Shown: piece by piece, positions 36,580-44,917 of the stretch
Numbering within the stretch: the stretch's first letter is position 1
Layout of the letters: each line of letters starts with the position of its first letter
Origin: an uncultured Muribaculaceae bacterium
GTDB lineage: Bacteria; Bacteroidota; Bacteroidia; Bacteroidales; Muribaculaceae
DNA: 64,000 bases
NCBI GenBank assembly: GCA_910586895.1
Contig: CAJUIW010000007.1
Coordinates: 62,001-126,000, forward strand
Direction: 5' to 3'
The notes under the pieces: generated by a model
What the model was told of the DNA's origin: nothing
Database searches by the model: none
Seen by the model: only the letters and a program-made list of their open reading frames with translations
Position numbers and translations under genes: made by a program

Positions 36580-37543
36580 TCATGATGTTTTGTTTTGATG
36601 AATCGATGAATTTATCTCTGTATTCCTCAAACAACTGAAACATTTGCTGCATATTTTCAAGTTCCCACCAATTTTGAATAGAAACAGGCACTGTGTCAAA
36701 GCTATATATTTTGGCACCTGGAAGTGATAGCAGAAATGGAGAATGGGTTGCAATGATAAATTGGGCATCACAATACTTTGCGGCATATTCTATAATTTGG
36801 GCAAGTTTCCGCTGAAAGTCGGAGGCAAGACTATTTTCCGGTTCATCAAGAATATAAAGACCAGGTTCCTGAATAAGACCGTTTAACTCCATTAAAGAAG
36901 TCTCACCATTTGACATGCCTTGCTCTATTTTTCCGATTTTGGTTCTCATTAATTGATTGAACGAACCTCTGCGCAGTTGTAATTTGTCGATGTATTCTTG
37001 TACACCTTGCCCTGTTTCGAAGTCTAACCGACGTGGTGTGTCGAAAGGCATTTTACGAGCAAGACGTCTATCCTCATGCAGAATCTTGCTTTTGACGATA
37101 GTTTGTTCATTTTTCACCCGTTTCCTTTGCATCATGTTAAAGATATCGTCGCTGGTTAGCATTTTTGTGATTGATGAAATATCAAATTGAGCATCTCGAT
37201 CTTGACGGGTAAAATATTCTCCGCCTGAATATCGGTTATTGACATGGCACAGGCAGAAATTCACATACTCTTTCATCCAATAAGATGAATTGAACGCTGA
37301 GTTTCGCTGCACATTCAACTTCTGAGCTATAACATTCAATGCCGTTGATTTTCCACAGCCATTGCCGCCATATAGTAAAGTGATTGGCTCAAAATCCATA
37401 CAATAGAAATCTTTGCCGGAAAGCACATAAAATGGGTATATGCTTTCCAGATAGTAATCTGAGATACCATCCTTTATGCAATTGGTTATATACTTCTCCT
37501 CAACTTTCCAGTCGGGAAAACGAAAATCTTCAAGATAAATCAT
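36554..37543 (-). CDS. AAA-family (ABC/SMC-like) ATPase
   Basis: A 329-residue ATPase with no membrane segments. Walker A is GGNGCGKST (59-67), the ABC signature-like stretch is SNGETSLME (211-219), Walker B is LYILDEPENS (229-238), and the H-loop is ATHSP (265-269). These are the features of the AAA_15/AAA_21 group, found in defence ATPases such as those of OLD, Gabija and retron partners. There is no attached nuclease domain; the partner could be the HAD protein upstream, from which it is separated by 13 bases. Confidence 0.88.
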   Translation of the reverse strand: MIYLEDFRFPDWKVEEKYITNCIKDGISDYYLESIYPFYVLSGKDFYCMDFEPITLLYGGNGCGKSTALNVIAQKLNVQRNSAFNSSYWMKEYVNFCLCHVNNRYSGGEYFTRQDRDAQFDISSITKMLTSDDIFNMMQRKRVKNEQTIVKSKILHEDRRLARKMPFDTPRRLDFETGQGVQEYIDKLQLRRGSFNQLMRTKIGKIEQGMSNGETSLMELNGLIQEPGLYILDEPENSLASDFQRKLAQIIEYAAKYCDAQFIIATHSPFLLSLPGAKIYSFDTVPVSIQNWWELENMQQMFQLFEEYRDKFIDSSKQNIMTATKCQFD

Positions 37544-37556
37544 AACTAAGTGTAAA

Positions 37557-38885
37557 TTAATTCCACCATTTTCTTAGATTGTGCTCAATAAATTGCCATA
37601 TCAAATGGTATGTCTTTTCTTTTCGCAAGTCGGTAAGATGGAATTCGCGGAACTCATCATCCTTTATCGCAACTCCATAACGGGCAGCATTCCGCGCATT
37701 AACATATACGCCTTCCATATCGGGGTAGTCGCTCGCAGCCAAATAAAGCAAGTGGCAACATAACTGCATCCGTTTGACATCTTCTTCCCATCCGATATGT
37801 CGCTGCACATACCGCCAGTAGCCGATATTGTATTCGAGTTTCTTTTTGAGCAAACTCAGATTCCAAGACCAATCTATTGGTGAATCATTAACTATTGTAT
37901 TCCGCCAGAATCTTAATCGTTTCCTCTCGCTGCTTTCCTCCTCGATACGTGCACGCCGTTTCCTCTCTTGATACGCATTCTTATCTATGAAGTCTTCCAA
38001 TTGCATATCGTCCAGCTCATTGAGTTTCGCAATGGCCAGTTCTGCATCTTTTTTTGAAATGCCCGTGACTGGATTCACCCTAATGAAGTTTTCCTTTTGC
38101 TCGGTCAAAAAATCATCTTTATCGTCAAGGATGATGTAGGGTGTATCCCCATAATACTTCATGAAGTGAGCTATTGCCTCGCCTCTACTTTTTCCTTCCG
38201 GGTAGTCAGCTAAATTTCCGTAAATTTTACCGGGTAAGCCTCGTAAAGCCCACATCTGTCTAATCTCATCAAGATCATAAAGTTTACTCCATGATGAAGA
38301 TACCACTATTTGAGCATTGGTACGTTCGATTATCTCGCCAAGACAAGATACTGATTTAGGGCTAAACAGGGGACCAAATTCGTCTGACATATCTTTTCCT
38401 GTTAATGCTCGCTCCGCCCTGTTTTGCTCCGTATTGAGGACTCCATCAAAATCAAGAAAGATAAACTTGTCCATCAATCCTGTTTCGCCATCATATCGTG
38501 GGCCGGCCATCGACTCTTGAAACCATTGCGAAAAGTCGTTTCGCTGAGCGGATTGTGTCTTGATTGCATAAAGAGTTGACCAATAGAGCAAATGTGCGGC
38601 CACTTCCGCAATGCTAACATCCGCGTTAGGTATATCAACGATAACCTCACGCTCAACCAACCATTCCTGTGGGTCAGGAGCGCCACCGACAAAAATGTTA
38701 TTAAATTCATCCAAAGAAACGTTTATTGCCTCACATGGGAATTGGTCCTGAATTGACAGTAGCTGAATATCCTTGACGAGCTCTTCATATAGCGATTGTG
38801 TCTCAATAGGCTCATTATAGGCGTGGTGGAGTACATGCCAAATATCCTTGAACCGACTTTGCTTAAAATAATCCTGATACTTCAT
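37557..38885 (-). CDS. Protein with central HAD phosphatase domain of the RNA-repair type
   Basis: A 442-residue three-part protein. The central HAD domain (about 138-285) has motif I FLDFDGVL (143-150, Asp 145 and 147), motif II SSSW (196-199) and motif IV LDDKDDF (253-259). This pattern, with VVSSSWS, matches the HAD domains known from the Swiss Army Knife RNA repair proteins, which process nucleic acid ends. The N-terminal 130 residues and C-terminal 150 residues (with a charged ERKRRARIEEESSERKRLRFW linker) are unknown. It is the first gene of its transcript, with operator site 1 in front, and it is followed by the AAA ATPase. Confidence 0.75.
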   Translation of the reverse strand: MKYQDYFKQSRFKDIWHVLHHAYNEPIETQSLYEELVKDIQLLSIQDQFPCEAINVSLDEFNNIFVGGAPDPQEWLVEREVIVDIPNADVSIAEVAAHLLYWSTLYAIKTQSAQRNDFSQWFQESMAGPRYDGETGLMDKFIFLDFDGVLNTEQNRAERALTGKDMSDEFGPLFSPKSVSCLGEIIERTNAQIVVSSSWSKLYDLDEIRQMWALRGLPGKIYGNLADYPEGKSRGEAIAHFMKYYGDTPYIILDDKDDFLTEQKENFIRVNPVTGISKKDAELAIAKLNELDDMQLEDFIDKNAYQERKRRARIEEESSERKRLRFWRNTIVNDSPIDWSWNLSLLKKKLEYNIGYWRYVQRHIGWEEDVKRMQLCCHLLYLAASDYPDMEGVYVNARNAARYGVAIKDDEFREFHLTDLRKEKTYHLIWQFIEHNLRKWWN

Positions 38886-38902
38886 AGTTTCTTATTTTAT
38901 CG

Positions 38903-38937
38903 CAAAGCTATAATTCGTAGCTGCCATACTGCGGCAG
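38903..38937 (-). promoter_or_regulatory. Promoter and operator of the HAD/ATPase transcript (site 1)
   Basis: The -7 box TAGCTTTG (38903-38910, minus strand) lies 17 bases before the ATG. The palindrome CTGCCA-TACTG-CGGCAG (38921-38937) begins exactly 10 bases upstream of it. It falls where a -33 element would be, and no TTTG is present there. Confidence 0.72.
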
Positions 38938-39428
38938 CATAGAGCCTTTGTATACAAATCTTGACGACTTATTTCCACTCCACCAACTTTTTTAAGATTT
39001 AATAGGCTTTGCGAAAATGTATAGCATAGGGAAGTCACGCAAATGGGATTTGTGTAAAATAAACTGAATGGAGCGAGATAATGTGTACCCCTCGGAAACG
39101 TGGGAATAGGCACCCGTAGAAATGCTTGAAAATGTGGTTTTGACCGTTTTGGTTAATCAATTTGACAAAATAAAACTCATCAGAAACACAAAGTGAAAAT
39201 CTGATTTTGTCGGTTTTTATGCGTAAAAAATCTGACAAGACAGTGATGATATAGCTGTTCCCCCGGTAATTCTCAATGGATGGCGTTATTGTTGTATCGT
39301 CTTATCGGTAAGGCGGGTGGTAGTTCACTTTGAGGTAGTCCTCAATATCAGTGTTGGCATACAGGATTTTGCCTTAAAGGGAATAATACCTGAATATCCT
39401 TTTGAGGCGTAGCAGTAGGAGTTTAGTT
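38938..39428. other. Intergenic region without a convincing gene
   Basis: About 490 bases between the cassette and the restriction enzyme gene contain only short frames without recognisable composition. The stretch from 39200 to 39420 could hold gene debris, but I cannot name it. Confidence 0.5.
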
Positions 39429-40106
39429 TTATTTTTTGTTTTCCCAATCATCTTTTATTTGAGAAAACCAATTTTTGCGTTTCCCTATTTTGCCGATTTC
39501 CTTATTATAGAATGTGTCCATCCGCGTGCATAGATTCAACATCCACGCTTTACGGCTCATTTCGCTAAACAAAAGGTTATTTGCATTTTTAATCTGTATC
39601 TGCCCGCAGCCTAAAGCTCCTAATGTCAGGCATTTCCAATCGAAGTTTTCGATTGGTTTGAAGTGGCAATCGGTATAGACTAACTCTCCATTTTCAATTT
39701 TGTAGGAAACAATGATGATGCAGAAGTAGTTATTGTCATCCGTCTTGTAAAAATCGGCCAACCGTTGAGCAGATATCAGGTTGGGCATGTTGAAATCGGT
39801 AAAGATATTATGGGTTTTCACATCGATGGCATAATATTTGCCATTGACAGAAAAAGCCAAATCTTCCATGGAGCGTCGGGAGAAATTATTTCTAACCTCT
39901 ATCCTGTCATCATTTAATGCAAAAGGCATAGCTCGTTCGCCAATTTCAACTTGCAGGGCATCGCCAACTGAACGTGGCGAATTCAAGGCTTCGCCGGCTA
40001 ATAAATGTTGGCAGTTTTGGTTGAGAAAGTCTTTTATTCTTTCTGCGATGGAATCTAAATCCAGGTCTTTCATGTTATTCGTCAAAAAGCTCGTTGTAAT
40101 TGTCAT
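39429..40106 (-). CDS. Type II restriction endonuclease (probable)
   Basis: A 225-residue protein coupled to a DNA methyltransferase gene (TAATG overlap at 40106). A nuclease core of PD-(D/E)xK type is visible: SMEDLAFSVNGKYYAIDVKTHN (residues 79-100), with acidic residues at 81-82 and the D-V-K at 95-97. The AIDVKT part is strikingly like the AIDIKT of EcoRV, though the rest is not obviously EcoRV. Its position next to a methyltransferase supports a restriction enzyme. The recognition site cannot be inferred. A start at MKDLDLDSI (40073) is possible. Confidence 0.7.
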   Translation of the reverse strand: MTITTSFLTNNMKDLDLDSIAERIKDFLNQNCQHLLAGEALNSPRSVGDALQVEIGERAMPFALNDDRIEVRNNFSRRSMEDLAFSVNGKYYAIDVKTHNIFTDFNMPNLISAQRLADFYKTDDNNYFCIIIVSYKIENGELVYTDCHFKPIENFDWKCLTLGALGCGQIQIKNANNLLFSEMSRKAWMLNLCTRMDTFYNKEIGKIGKRKNWFSQIKDDWENKK

Positions 40107-41077
40107 TAAGATTGTCTTTTCTTTAACGAGGCTTTTTTTTGCTCGCCAAGACTGTTTCTCTCCCAGAAGACACCATCGGAATATCCTTGGATTGAAGAGT
40201 CGAGTTCCGCATTATTCAGTCTTTTTGCAGCCCATAGACAGTATTCCTTATTGATTTCTACTCCACAATAGTGCCGGTTGAGTTTTTTTGCAACTACAGC
40301 ACTGGTTCCGCTACCCATAAACGGGTCAAAGATCTTAGCTCCGGCTTTGCTTGACGCAAGAATTATTTTAGCATAAAGTTTCTCCGGCTTTTGAGTAGGA
40401 TGGTCAGTGTTTTCAGGCATCGACCAGAATGGTATGCTTATGTCATCCCAGAAGTTGGAAGGATAAGTAATGCGGAAATTGCCAGAGGAGGTCTCTTCCC
40501 AATCTTTTGGCTTGCCATTTTCCTTGTACGGAGCGATAACCCTGCGCTTCATCTTTACTGATTCGACATCAAAAAAGAAGTTTTTAGGATCTTTTACAGC
40601 AAACCAGATATCCTCCATTCCGTTTTTCCAATTTGACTTTGCGCCTCGGCCCTTTTCACGTTGCCACGTAATGCGGTTTATTATTGTGAGTCGTTCCTCA
40701 ATAATCTTTTGCATGGAGGATGTGCATTTCCAATCGCCACACATATATAGAGAGCCATCATCCTTCAGCTTTTCGCAGACTTTGTAGAACCAGCTTCTCA
40801 GATAATCCTCGTATACATCTGATTTCATGGATGAGAACTTTCTCCCATGGAAATCTTTGTCCAAATTGTAAGGGGGGTCTATGATTATCAAGTCGAAATA
40901 ACGGTTTGGAATCTTGTCCAGACAATCAAACAGGTCACAATTGACAATGATATCGTCAGCAAAATTATCAGACAAATCATCGCAGGAATAAATCTGTTGC
41001 TCTAACGCCGGTATTTCATCGGCGTTAACTGTTAAGGTTCTGTTTCGGCTGGCGCGTTCCTTTGTTTTCTCTGTCAT
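40106..41077 (-). CDS. Site-specific DNA methyltransferase (N6-adenine or N4-cytosine, beta class)
   Basis: A 323-residue methyltransferase. Motif IV is LIIIDPPYNL (63-72) and comes before the AdoMet-binding motif I, DPFMGSGTSAVVA (about 250), which is the beta-class order. The region FWSMPENTDHPTQKPEKL between them is the usual motif X-proximal part. It protects the host from the endonuclease gene that follows. The pair is the last item before tRNA-Phe and the GC-rich core genome. Confidence 0.9.
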   Translation of the reverse strand: MTEKTKERASRNRTLTVNADEIPALEQQIYSCDDLSDNFADDIIVNCDLFDCLDKIPNRYFDLIIIDPPYNLDKDFHGRKFSSMKSDVYEDYLRSWFYKVCEKLKDDGSLYMCGDWKCTSSMQKIIEERLTIINRITWQREKGRGAKSNWKNGMEDIWFAVKDPKNFFFDVESVKMKRRVIAPYKENGKPKDWEETSSGNFRITYPSNFWDDISIPFWSMPENTDHPTQKPEKLYAKIILASSKAGAKIFDPFMGSGTSAVVAKKLNRHYCGVEINKEYCLWAAKRLNNAELDSSIQGYSDGVFWERNSLGEQKKASLKKRQS

Positions 41078-41128
41078 GTGGCAACCACTCTGGTATAAGC
41101 GATTAAAAATATAATCTTACTTAAATGA

Positions 41129-41166
41129 AAAATCGCTAAGGTTTTGTAAATTTACCTTAGCGATTT
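41129..41166 (-). terminator. Terminator behind tRNA-Phe
   Basis: On the minus strand the tRNA gene is followed by AAATCGCTAAGGT, a loop, and ACCTTAGCGATTT, then a T-rich run. The arms pair perfectly over at least 12 bp. Confidence 0.8.
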
Positions 41167-41175
41167 CTTTTAACG

Positions 41176-41248
41176 TGGTGCCACCAGGAATCGAACCGGG
41201 GACACAAGGATTTTCAGTCCTTTGCTCTACCAACTGAGCTATGGCACC
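41176..41248 (-). tRNA. tRNA-Phe (anticodon GAA)
   Basis: A 73-nt cloverleaf: acceptor stem GGTGCCA with TGGCACC, D-arm GCTC-AGTTGGTAGA-GC, anticodon stem AAGGA/TCCTT with loop CTGAAAA giving anticodon GAA, and T-loop TTCGATT. CCA is not encoded. The T-stem arms CCCGG and CCTGG leave one C-T mismatch. The 3' end faces the accessory region, a common integration site geometry. Confidence 0.92.
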
Positions 41249-41395
41249 GTTTTTGTTTTGCGTTGCAAAGATACGGGTAGTTTTTGGTTTGTGCAAGTTT
41301 TTGAGGCGTTTTTTTGCTTAAAATGTGCACTTTTTTTGACCGTATTTTTGCTGTGTCTGTGTTTCAGTCGGTTAGCTCGGGGCGTTATTTGCGGA

Positions 41396-42598
41396 TTATT
41401 CGCGCCATGTGCGGGCGAGGCCGCCTTCGCCGGTTTCTTTGTAGATGGAGGGGAGGTCATGACCGGTCTGTTTCATGACTTCTACTACGCGATCAAACGA
41501 TACGCGATGGCTTCCGTCAGTAAATGCAGAGTAGAGGTTGGAGTCGAGTGCACGGGCTGCGGCGTAGGCGTTGCGTTCGATGCAGGGTATCTGCACGAGT
41601 CCGCATACGGGATCGCAGGTCATGCCGAGGTGGTGTTCAAGACCCATTTCGGCGGCGTATTCGATCTGTGCCGGGCTTCCGCCGAAGAGTTGGTTGGCTG
41701 CGGCTGCTGCCATGGCGCAGGCTACACCGACTTCGCCCTGGCATCCTACCTCTGCACCGGCTATTGAGGCGTTGTGCTTTACTACGTTGCCTATGAGGCC
41801 TGCTGTAGCGAGGGCTCGGAGGATGCGTGCTTCGGAGAAGTTGCGGCTCTTTTCAAGGTGATATAGCACGGCGGGTATCACTCCGCATGATCCGCAGGTG
41901 GGGGCAGTGACGATTTCGCCTCCTGAGGCGTTTTCCTCGCTTACGGCGAGTGCGTAGGCAAATACGAGTCCACGGCTCTGGAGATTGCTTTTGTAGCCTG
42001 AGGCACGTACGTGGTATGTGGCTGCGCGTCGGGGGAGGCAAAGTGGTCCGGGGAGGACACCTTCGCGGTCGATGCCGCGTTCTACGGCTGCGCGCATTGT
42101 CTGCCATACTTTGGCGAGGTGTTCCCATATCTGGGGGCCTTCGCAGCGTTCTACGTATTCCCAGAACTGGCAGCCTGTGTCCTGACACCATTTGAGGATT
42201 TCGGTGAGGGTGTTGAGGTCATACACGTCGGGTCCGCCGATGCGTGGCTTACCCTCTTCGGCGAGTTCGCCGCCTCCGATGCTGAATACGGTCCAGCTGT
42301 CGGTGAGGTTGTTTTTGTGGTCATAGGAGCGGAATTCCATTCCGTTGGGGTGGAAGGGGAGGAATTCGGCGGGTTCCCAGATTATTTCGGCGGGTGCTGT
42401 AGGGGTGAGGCTTTCAAGAATGGCTACGTCGGTGAGGTGGCCTTTGCCTGTAGCGGCGAGCGAGCCGTAGAGTGTCACTTCAAAGCGTGCGGCTTCGGGG
42501 TGGCGTGAGGCGAATGTGGTGGCTGCTGTGCGCGGTCCCATGGTGTGGCTGCTTGAGGGGCCTGTGCCGATTCGGTATAGTTCGCGTAGGGATTTCAT
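41396..42598 (-). CDS. sdaA: L-serine ammonia-lyase, iron-sulfur type
   Basis: This enzyme turns L-serine into pyruvate and ammonia. It is the single-chain form with the beta domain first (MKSLRELYRIGTGPSSSHTMGPRTAA at the N-terminus, with the GTGPSSSHT signature) and the alpha domain after (about residue 160 on). Cysteines for the 4Fe-4S cluster are visible in GGEIVTAPTCGSCG, and near the end in MTCDPVCGLVQIPC. The length of 400 residues is normal for Bacteroidetes. The gene stands alone; the PpiD-like gene upstream ends about 120 bases before it. Confidence 0.93.
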   Translation of the reverse strand: MKSLRELYRIGTGPSSSHTMGPRTAATTFASRHPEAARFEVTLYGSLAATGKGHLTDVAILESLTPTAPAEIIWEPAEFLPFHPNGMEFRSYDHKNNLTDSWTVFSIGGGELAEEGKPRIGGPDVYDLNTLTEILKWCQDTGCQFWEYVERCEGPQIWEHLAKVWQTMRAAVERGIDREGVLPGPLCLPRRAATYHVRASGYKSNLQSRGLVFAYALAVSEENASGGEIVTAPTCGSCGVIPAVLYHLEKSRNFSEARILRALATAGLIGNVVKHNASIAGAEVGCQGEVGVACAMAAAAANQLFGGSPAQIEYAAEMGLEHHLGMTCDPVCGLVQIPCIERNAYAAARALDSNLYSAFTDGSHRVSFDRVVEVMKQTGHDLPSIYKETGEGGLARTWRE

Positions 42599-42653
42599 GG
42601 CTTGGTATATGGTGGATTGTTTACGTAAATTCTCATTATTAAATGACAGCGGC

Positions 42654-42684
42654 CCGGCCGGAGTGTCTGTTGCTCCAGGGCCGG
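42654..42684 (-). terminator. Probable terminator of the PpiD-like gene
   Basis: CCGGCC-GGAG and CTCC-AG-GGCCGG form a GC-rich hairpin about 30 bases behind the PpiD stop. The following bases on the minus strand are AT-rich but lack a clean T run. Confidence 0.4.
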
Positions 42685-42715
42685 ACCGGCTGATGTTGTC
42701 TATCTGTCAGGTTTG

Positions 42716-44794
42716 TTAGTCCTGGAAGAATTTCAAGAGGTTGTTCTTGACGGTGCGGTTGCCCAGGAGGAGTTCGTTGAAACGCTGGCTGAGGGCTTGT
42801 GCGCCACGCATGCGGGTGAAGAGGATTGAGCTTTCCTGGAAGTTGTAGGGACGACCTTCGGTGTCAATGTCAACTACCTGCATCACTACTACGCCGTTGT
42901 TGCCCTGGACGGGTGCGGTGAGTTTTCCTTTGGGGGTAACTGATGCGATGGCAGCGGGCTTAGCTCCGGCAAATCCGGGGTTGAAGAGGGTGATCTGACC
43001 GAAGTTTACGGTAGCTGAGTCAACTTTTACGTCCATGAGCTTGGCGTAGCCTGCGAGGTCGGTGGCTTTACCTTTGTACTGTTCGATGAGGTAAGCGGCT
43101 TTCTTATCGTTGCGCACCTGTGCTGTGAGGGCCTGCTTCACCTGTGAGTCAGTAGCGGGGAGGTAGTCCTTGTAGATTTCGTTGAGAGCGGCTGCCACGA
43201 AGCGTCCTGACTGTTCGTCGCCGAAGATGGGCGATACTTTGCCTTTGCTGGCTTTCATTGCCCAAGATACTACGTTGCGTGTGTCGGCAAGGTTGGTGAT
43301 GCCGGGGGTCGATGCACTTACGCGAGCGGGATATGTCTGGAATCCGGCTTTGTTGGCGTTGGCTGCGAAGGCTTCAGCTGTGGGGTTGGCGTTGATGAAT
43401 TCCTGAAGCTTGGCCTGCAGGGTGTTCACTGTGGCTGCTGAGGGCTCGGCTGTGTAGCTGATGATAGCTATGTCGGCTACGGGCACTGCTGCCTTGCGGT
43501 TGTTGACACGGAATATCATGCCACCCTGTGCGGCTGCGGTGTCAGGAGTGAAGTAGACGCCTGTAGCTGCTTCAGCTATGGCGTTTTTATAGTTGCCTAT
43601 CTGTGGGTCGAGCATTGATACCCAAACGCTGTCCTGTGCGCCCTGTACTGAGGCGAAGCGTGCGAGTGAGTCGATTTTTGTACCTGAGCGGAGTGCTGTG
43701 AGTACTGAGTCAACGGATGCCTTGCCTCCGCCTACCATGATCATGTCAATGTTGACTGAGTCAACTTCTACTGAGCGTGAGAAGAGTTTGGCGAGGGTGA
43801 AGTCGTTGCCCATGCGGCTAACGAGGGCTGCTTTACCTGCTGCGGCTGAGTCGGCAAACTGGCGGATGCGGGCGTCGGTGAGCGATGCTGTGGTGACGCG
43901 GCGGCGATCGGCTACGAAGTCGTTCTTGCCGTCGATGCCCTGAAGGTCAGCGTTGGCGTTGAGGGCCATAAGCACGTCCTCAACTTCTTTTTCTGATGCT
44001 TTGATGTCAGCTTCGGAGGGTGCGATGTCAACTGTTATGTAGTTGATGGTGCGCATTTCCTCGGGCAGACGGTAGCTTGCTTTGTGCTTTTCCCATTCGG
44101 CTTTGATGTCGGCGTCAGTCACTTCAAACTTGGCGTCGTCATCGGCAAGTGATGAGAAGGGCTTGCGCACGTAGGCTACGTGCTGTGTGGCTGCGCTTTC
44201 GTCGTAGAGAGCTTTTGCGTCAAGCTGGTTGGCCACGAGTGTACCTGCGAAGAGGTTGTTGAATTTGGTCTGGAGGAGCTGCTGCTCGGTCTGCTGTTCG
44301 AGCATCACCCAGTAGTCGCGCAGCTGAGCTGCGTTTTCTTCGGGCAGGCCATATTTTGTGGGGTTGAAAGCCATGTCATGGAATGTGGCTGCGCTTTCGA
44401 TACCGGTCTGCTGGGCTATCATGGCGCTGAGAGCTGCTGAGCCTGAGCCGAGCATAGCTTGTGAGAGTTCTTCGTCTGTTACGGTGAGGCCGAGTTTCTC
44501 AATCTCTTCGTTGAAGAGCTTTTCAGCTATCATACCGTTGAGCACCTGCTGCTGGAGCATGGCCTGGTCAATTTTCTGGCCTGAGGCCTGTGCCTGTTGG
44601 TTGGCCTGTTCCATCTGGCGCTGGAATTCGGAGATGCTGATTTTCTGAGAGCCGACCTTCGCTACCGTGTCGCCGGTGCCGAACAATGTGCGGCCTGATG
44701 TAAAGAAGTCGCCGATGATGAACGCTATGAGCGCAGCACCGATGATTACGAGCAGAAGCACTGATTTGCTTCTGATTTTTTCTAAGGTTGCCAT
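42716..44794 (-). CDS. PpiD-like periplasmic peptidyl-prolyl isomerase/chaperone
   Basis: A 692-residue membrane-anchored periplasmic foldase. One transmembrane helix (about 11-31: VLLLVIIGAALIAFIIGDFF) is followed by a SurA-like N-terminal domain (about 40-200, with FQRQMEQANQQAQASGQKIDQAMLQQQVLNGMIAEKLFNEEIEKLGL region), a parvulin-like domain (about 340-450, divergent) and a C-terminal chaperone part. Bacteroidetes proteins with this layout are usually named peptidylprolyl isomerase. A -7 box (TATCTTTG, 44886-44893) lies about 90 bases upstream, overlapping the metK terminator. Confidence 0.85.
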   Translation of the reverse strand: MATLEKIRSKSVLLLVIIGAALIAFIIGDFFTSGRTLFGTGDTVAKVGSQKISISEFQRQMEQANQQAQASGQKIDQAMLQQQVLNGMIAEKLFNEEIEKLGLTVTDEELSQAMLGSGSAALSAMIAQQTGIESAATFHDMAFNPTKYGLPEENAAQLRDYWVMLEQQTEQQLLQTKFNNLFAGTLVANQLDAKALYDESAATQHVAYVRKPFSSLADDDAKFEVTDADIKAEWEKHKASYRLPEEMRTINYITVDIAPSEADIKASEKEVEDVLMALNANADLQGIDGKNDFVADRRRVTTASLTDARIRQFADSAAAGKAALVSRMGNDFTLAKLFSRSVEVDSVNIDMIMVGGGKASVDSVLTALRSGTKIDSLARFASVQGAQDSVWVSMLDPQIGNYKNAIAEAATGVYFTPDTAAAQGGMIFRVNNRKAAVPVADIAIISYTAEPSAATVNTLQAKLQEFINANPTAEAFAANANKAGFQTYPARVSASTPGITNLADTRNVVSWAMKASKGKVSPIFGDEQSGRFVAAALNEIYKDYLPATDSQVKQALTAQVRNDKKAAYLIEQYKGKATDLAGYAKLMDVKVDSATVNFGQITLFNPGFAGAKPAAIASVTPKGKLTAPVQGNNGVVVMQVVDIDTEGRPYNFQESSILFTRMRGAQALSQRFNELLLGNRTVKNNLLKFFQD

Positions 44795-44843
44795 TGATTA
44801 GTTTACTATATTTTTTATGTTTCTTTTTCAGTCAAATAAATAG

Positions 44844-44884
44844 GCGTTTTATAGCCGCGCGGGTGTATGCGGGCTATAAAACGC
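44844..44884 (-). terminator. Terminator of metK
   Basis: On the minus strand GCGTTTTATAGCC and GGCTATAAAACGC form a 13-bp hairpin starting about 33 bases behind the metK stop codon, followed by CTATTTATTTG. The -7 box of the next gene begins directly at its base. Confidence 0.7.
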
Positions 44885-44917
44885 ACAAAGATACATTTTT
44901 TTTCCTGCCTGACCAAC

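Noticed and set aside
38892..39238. Two short minus-strand frames between site 1 and the restriction enzyme gene
   Set aside because: They overlap each other and the operator and lack any recognisable pattern.
41222..41767. Long plus-strand open frame opposite sdaA
   Set aside because: It runs antisense to the clearly coded sdaA and across tRNA-Phe; it is a by-product of the high GC content. The same holds for the long frames opposite tamB (for example 55798-56469), metK and the C69 gene.
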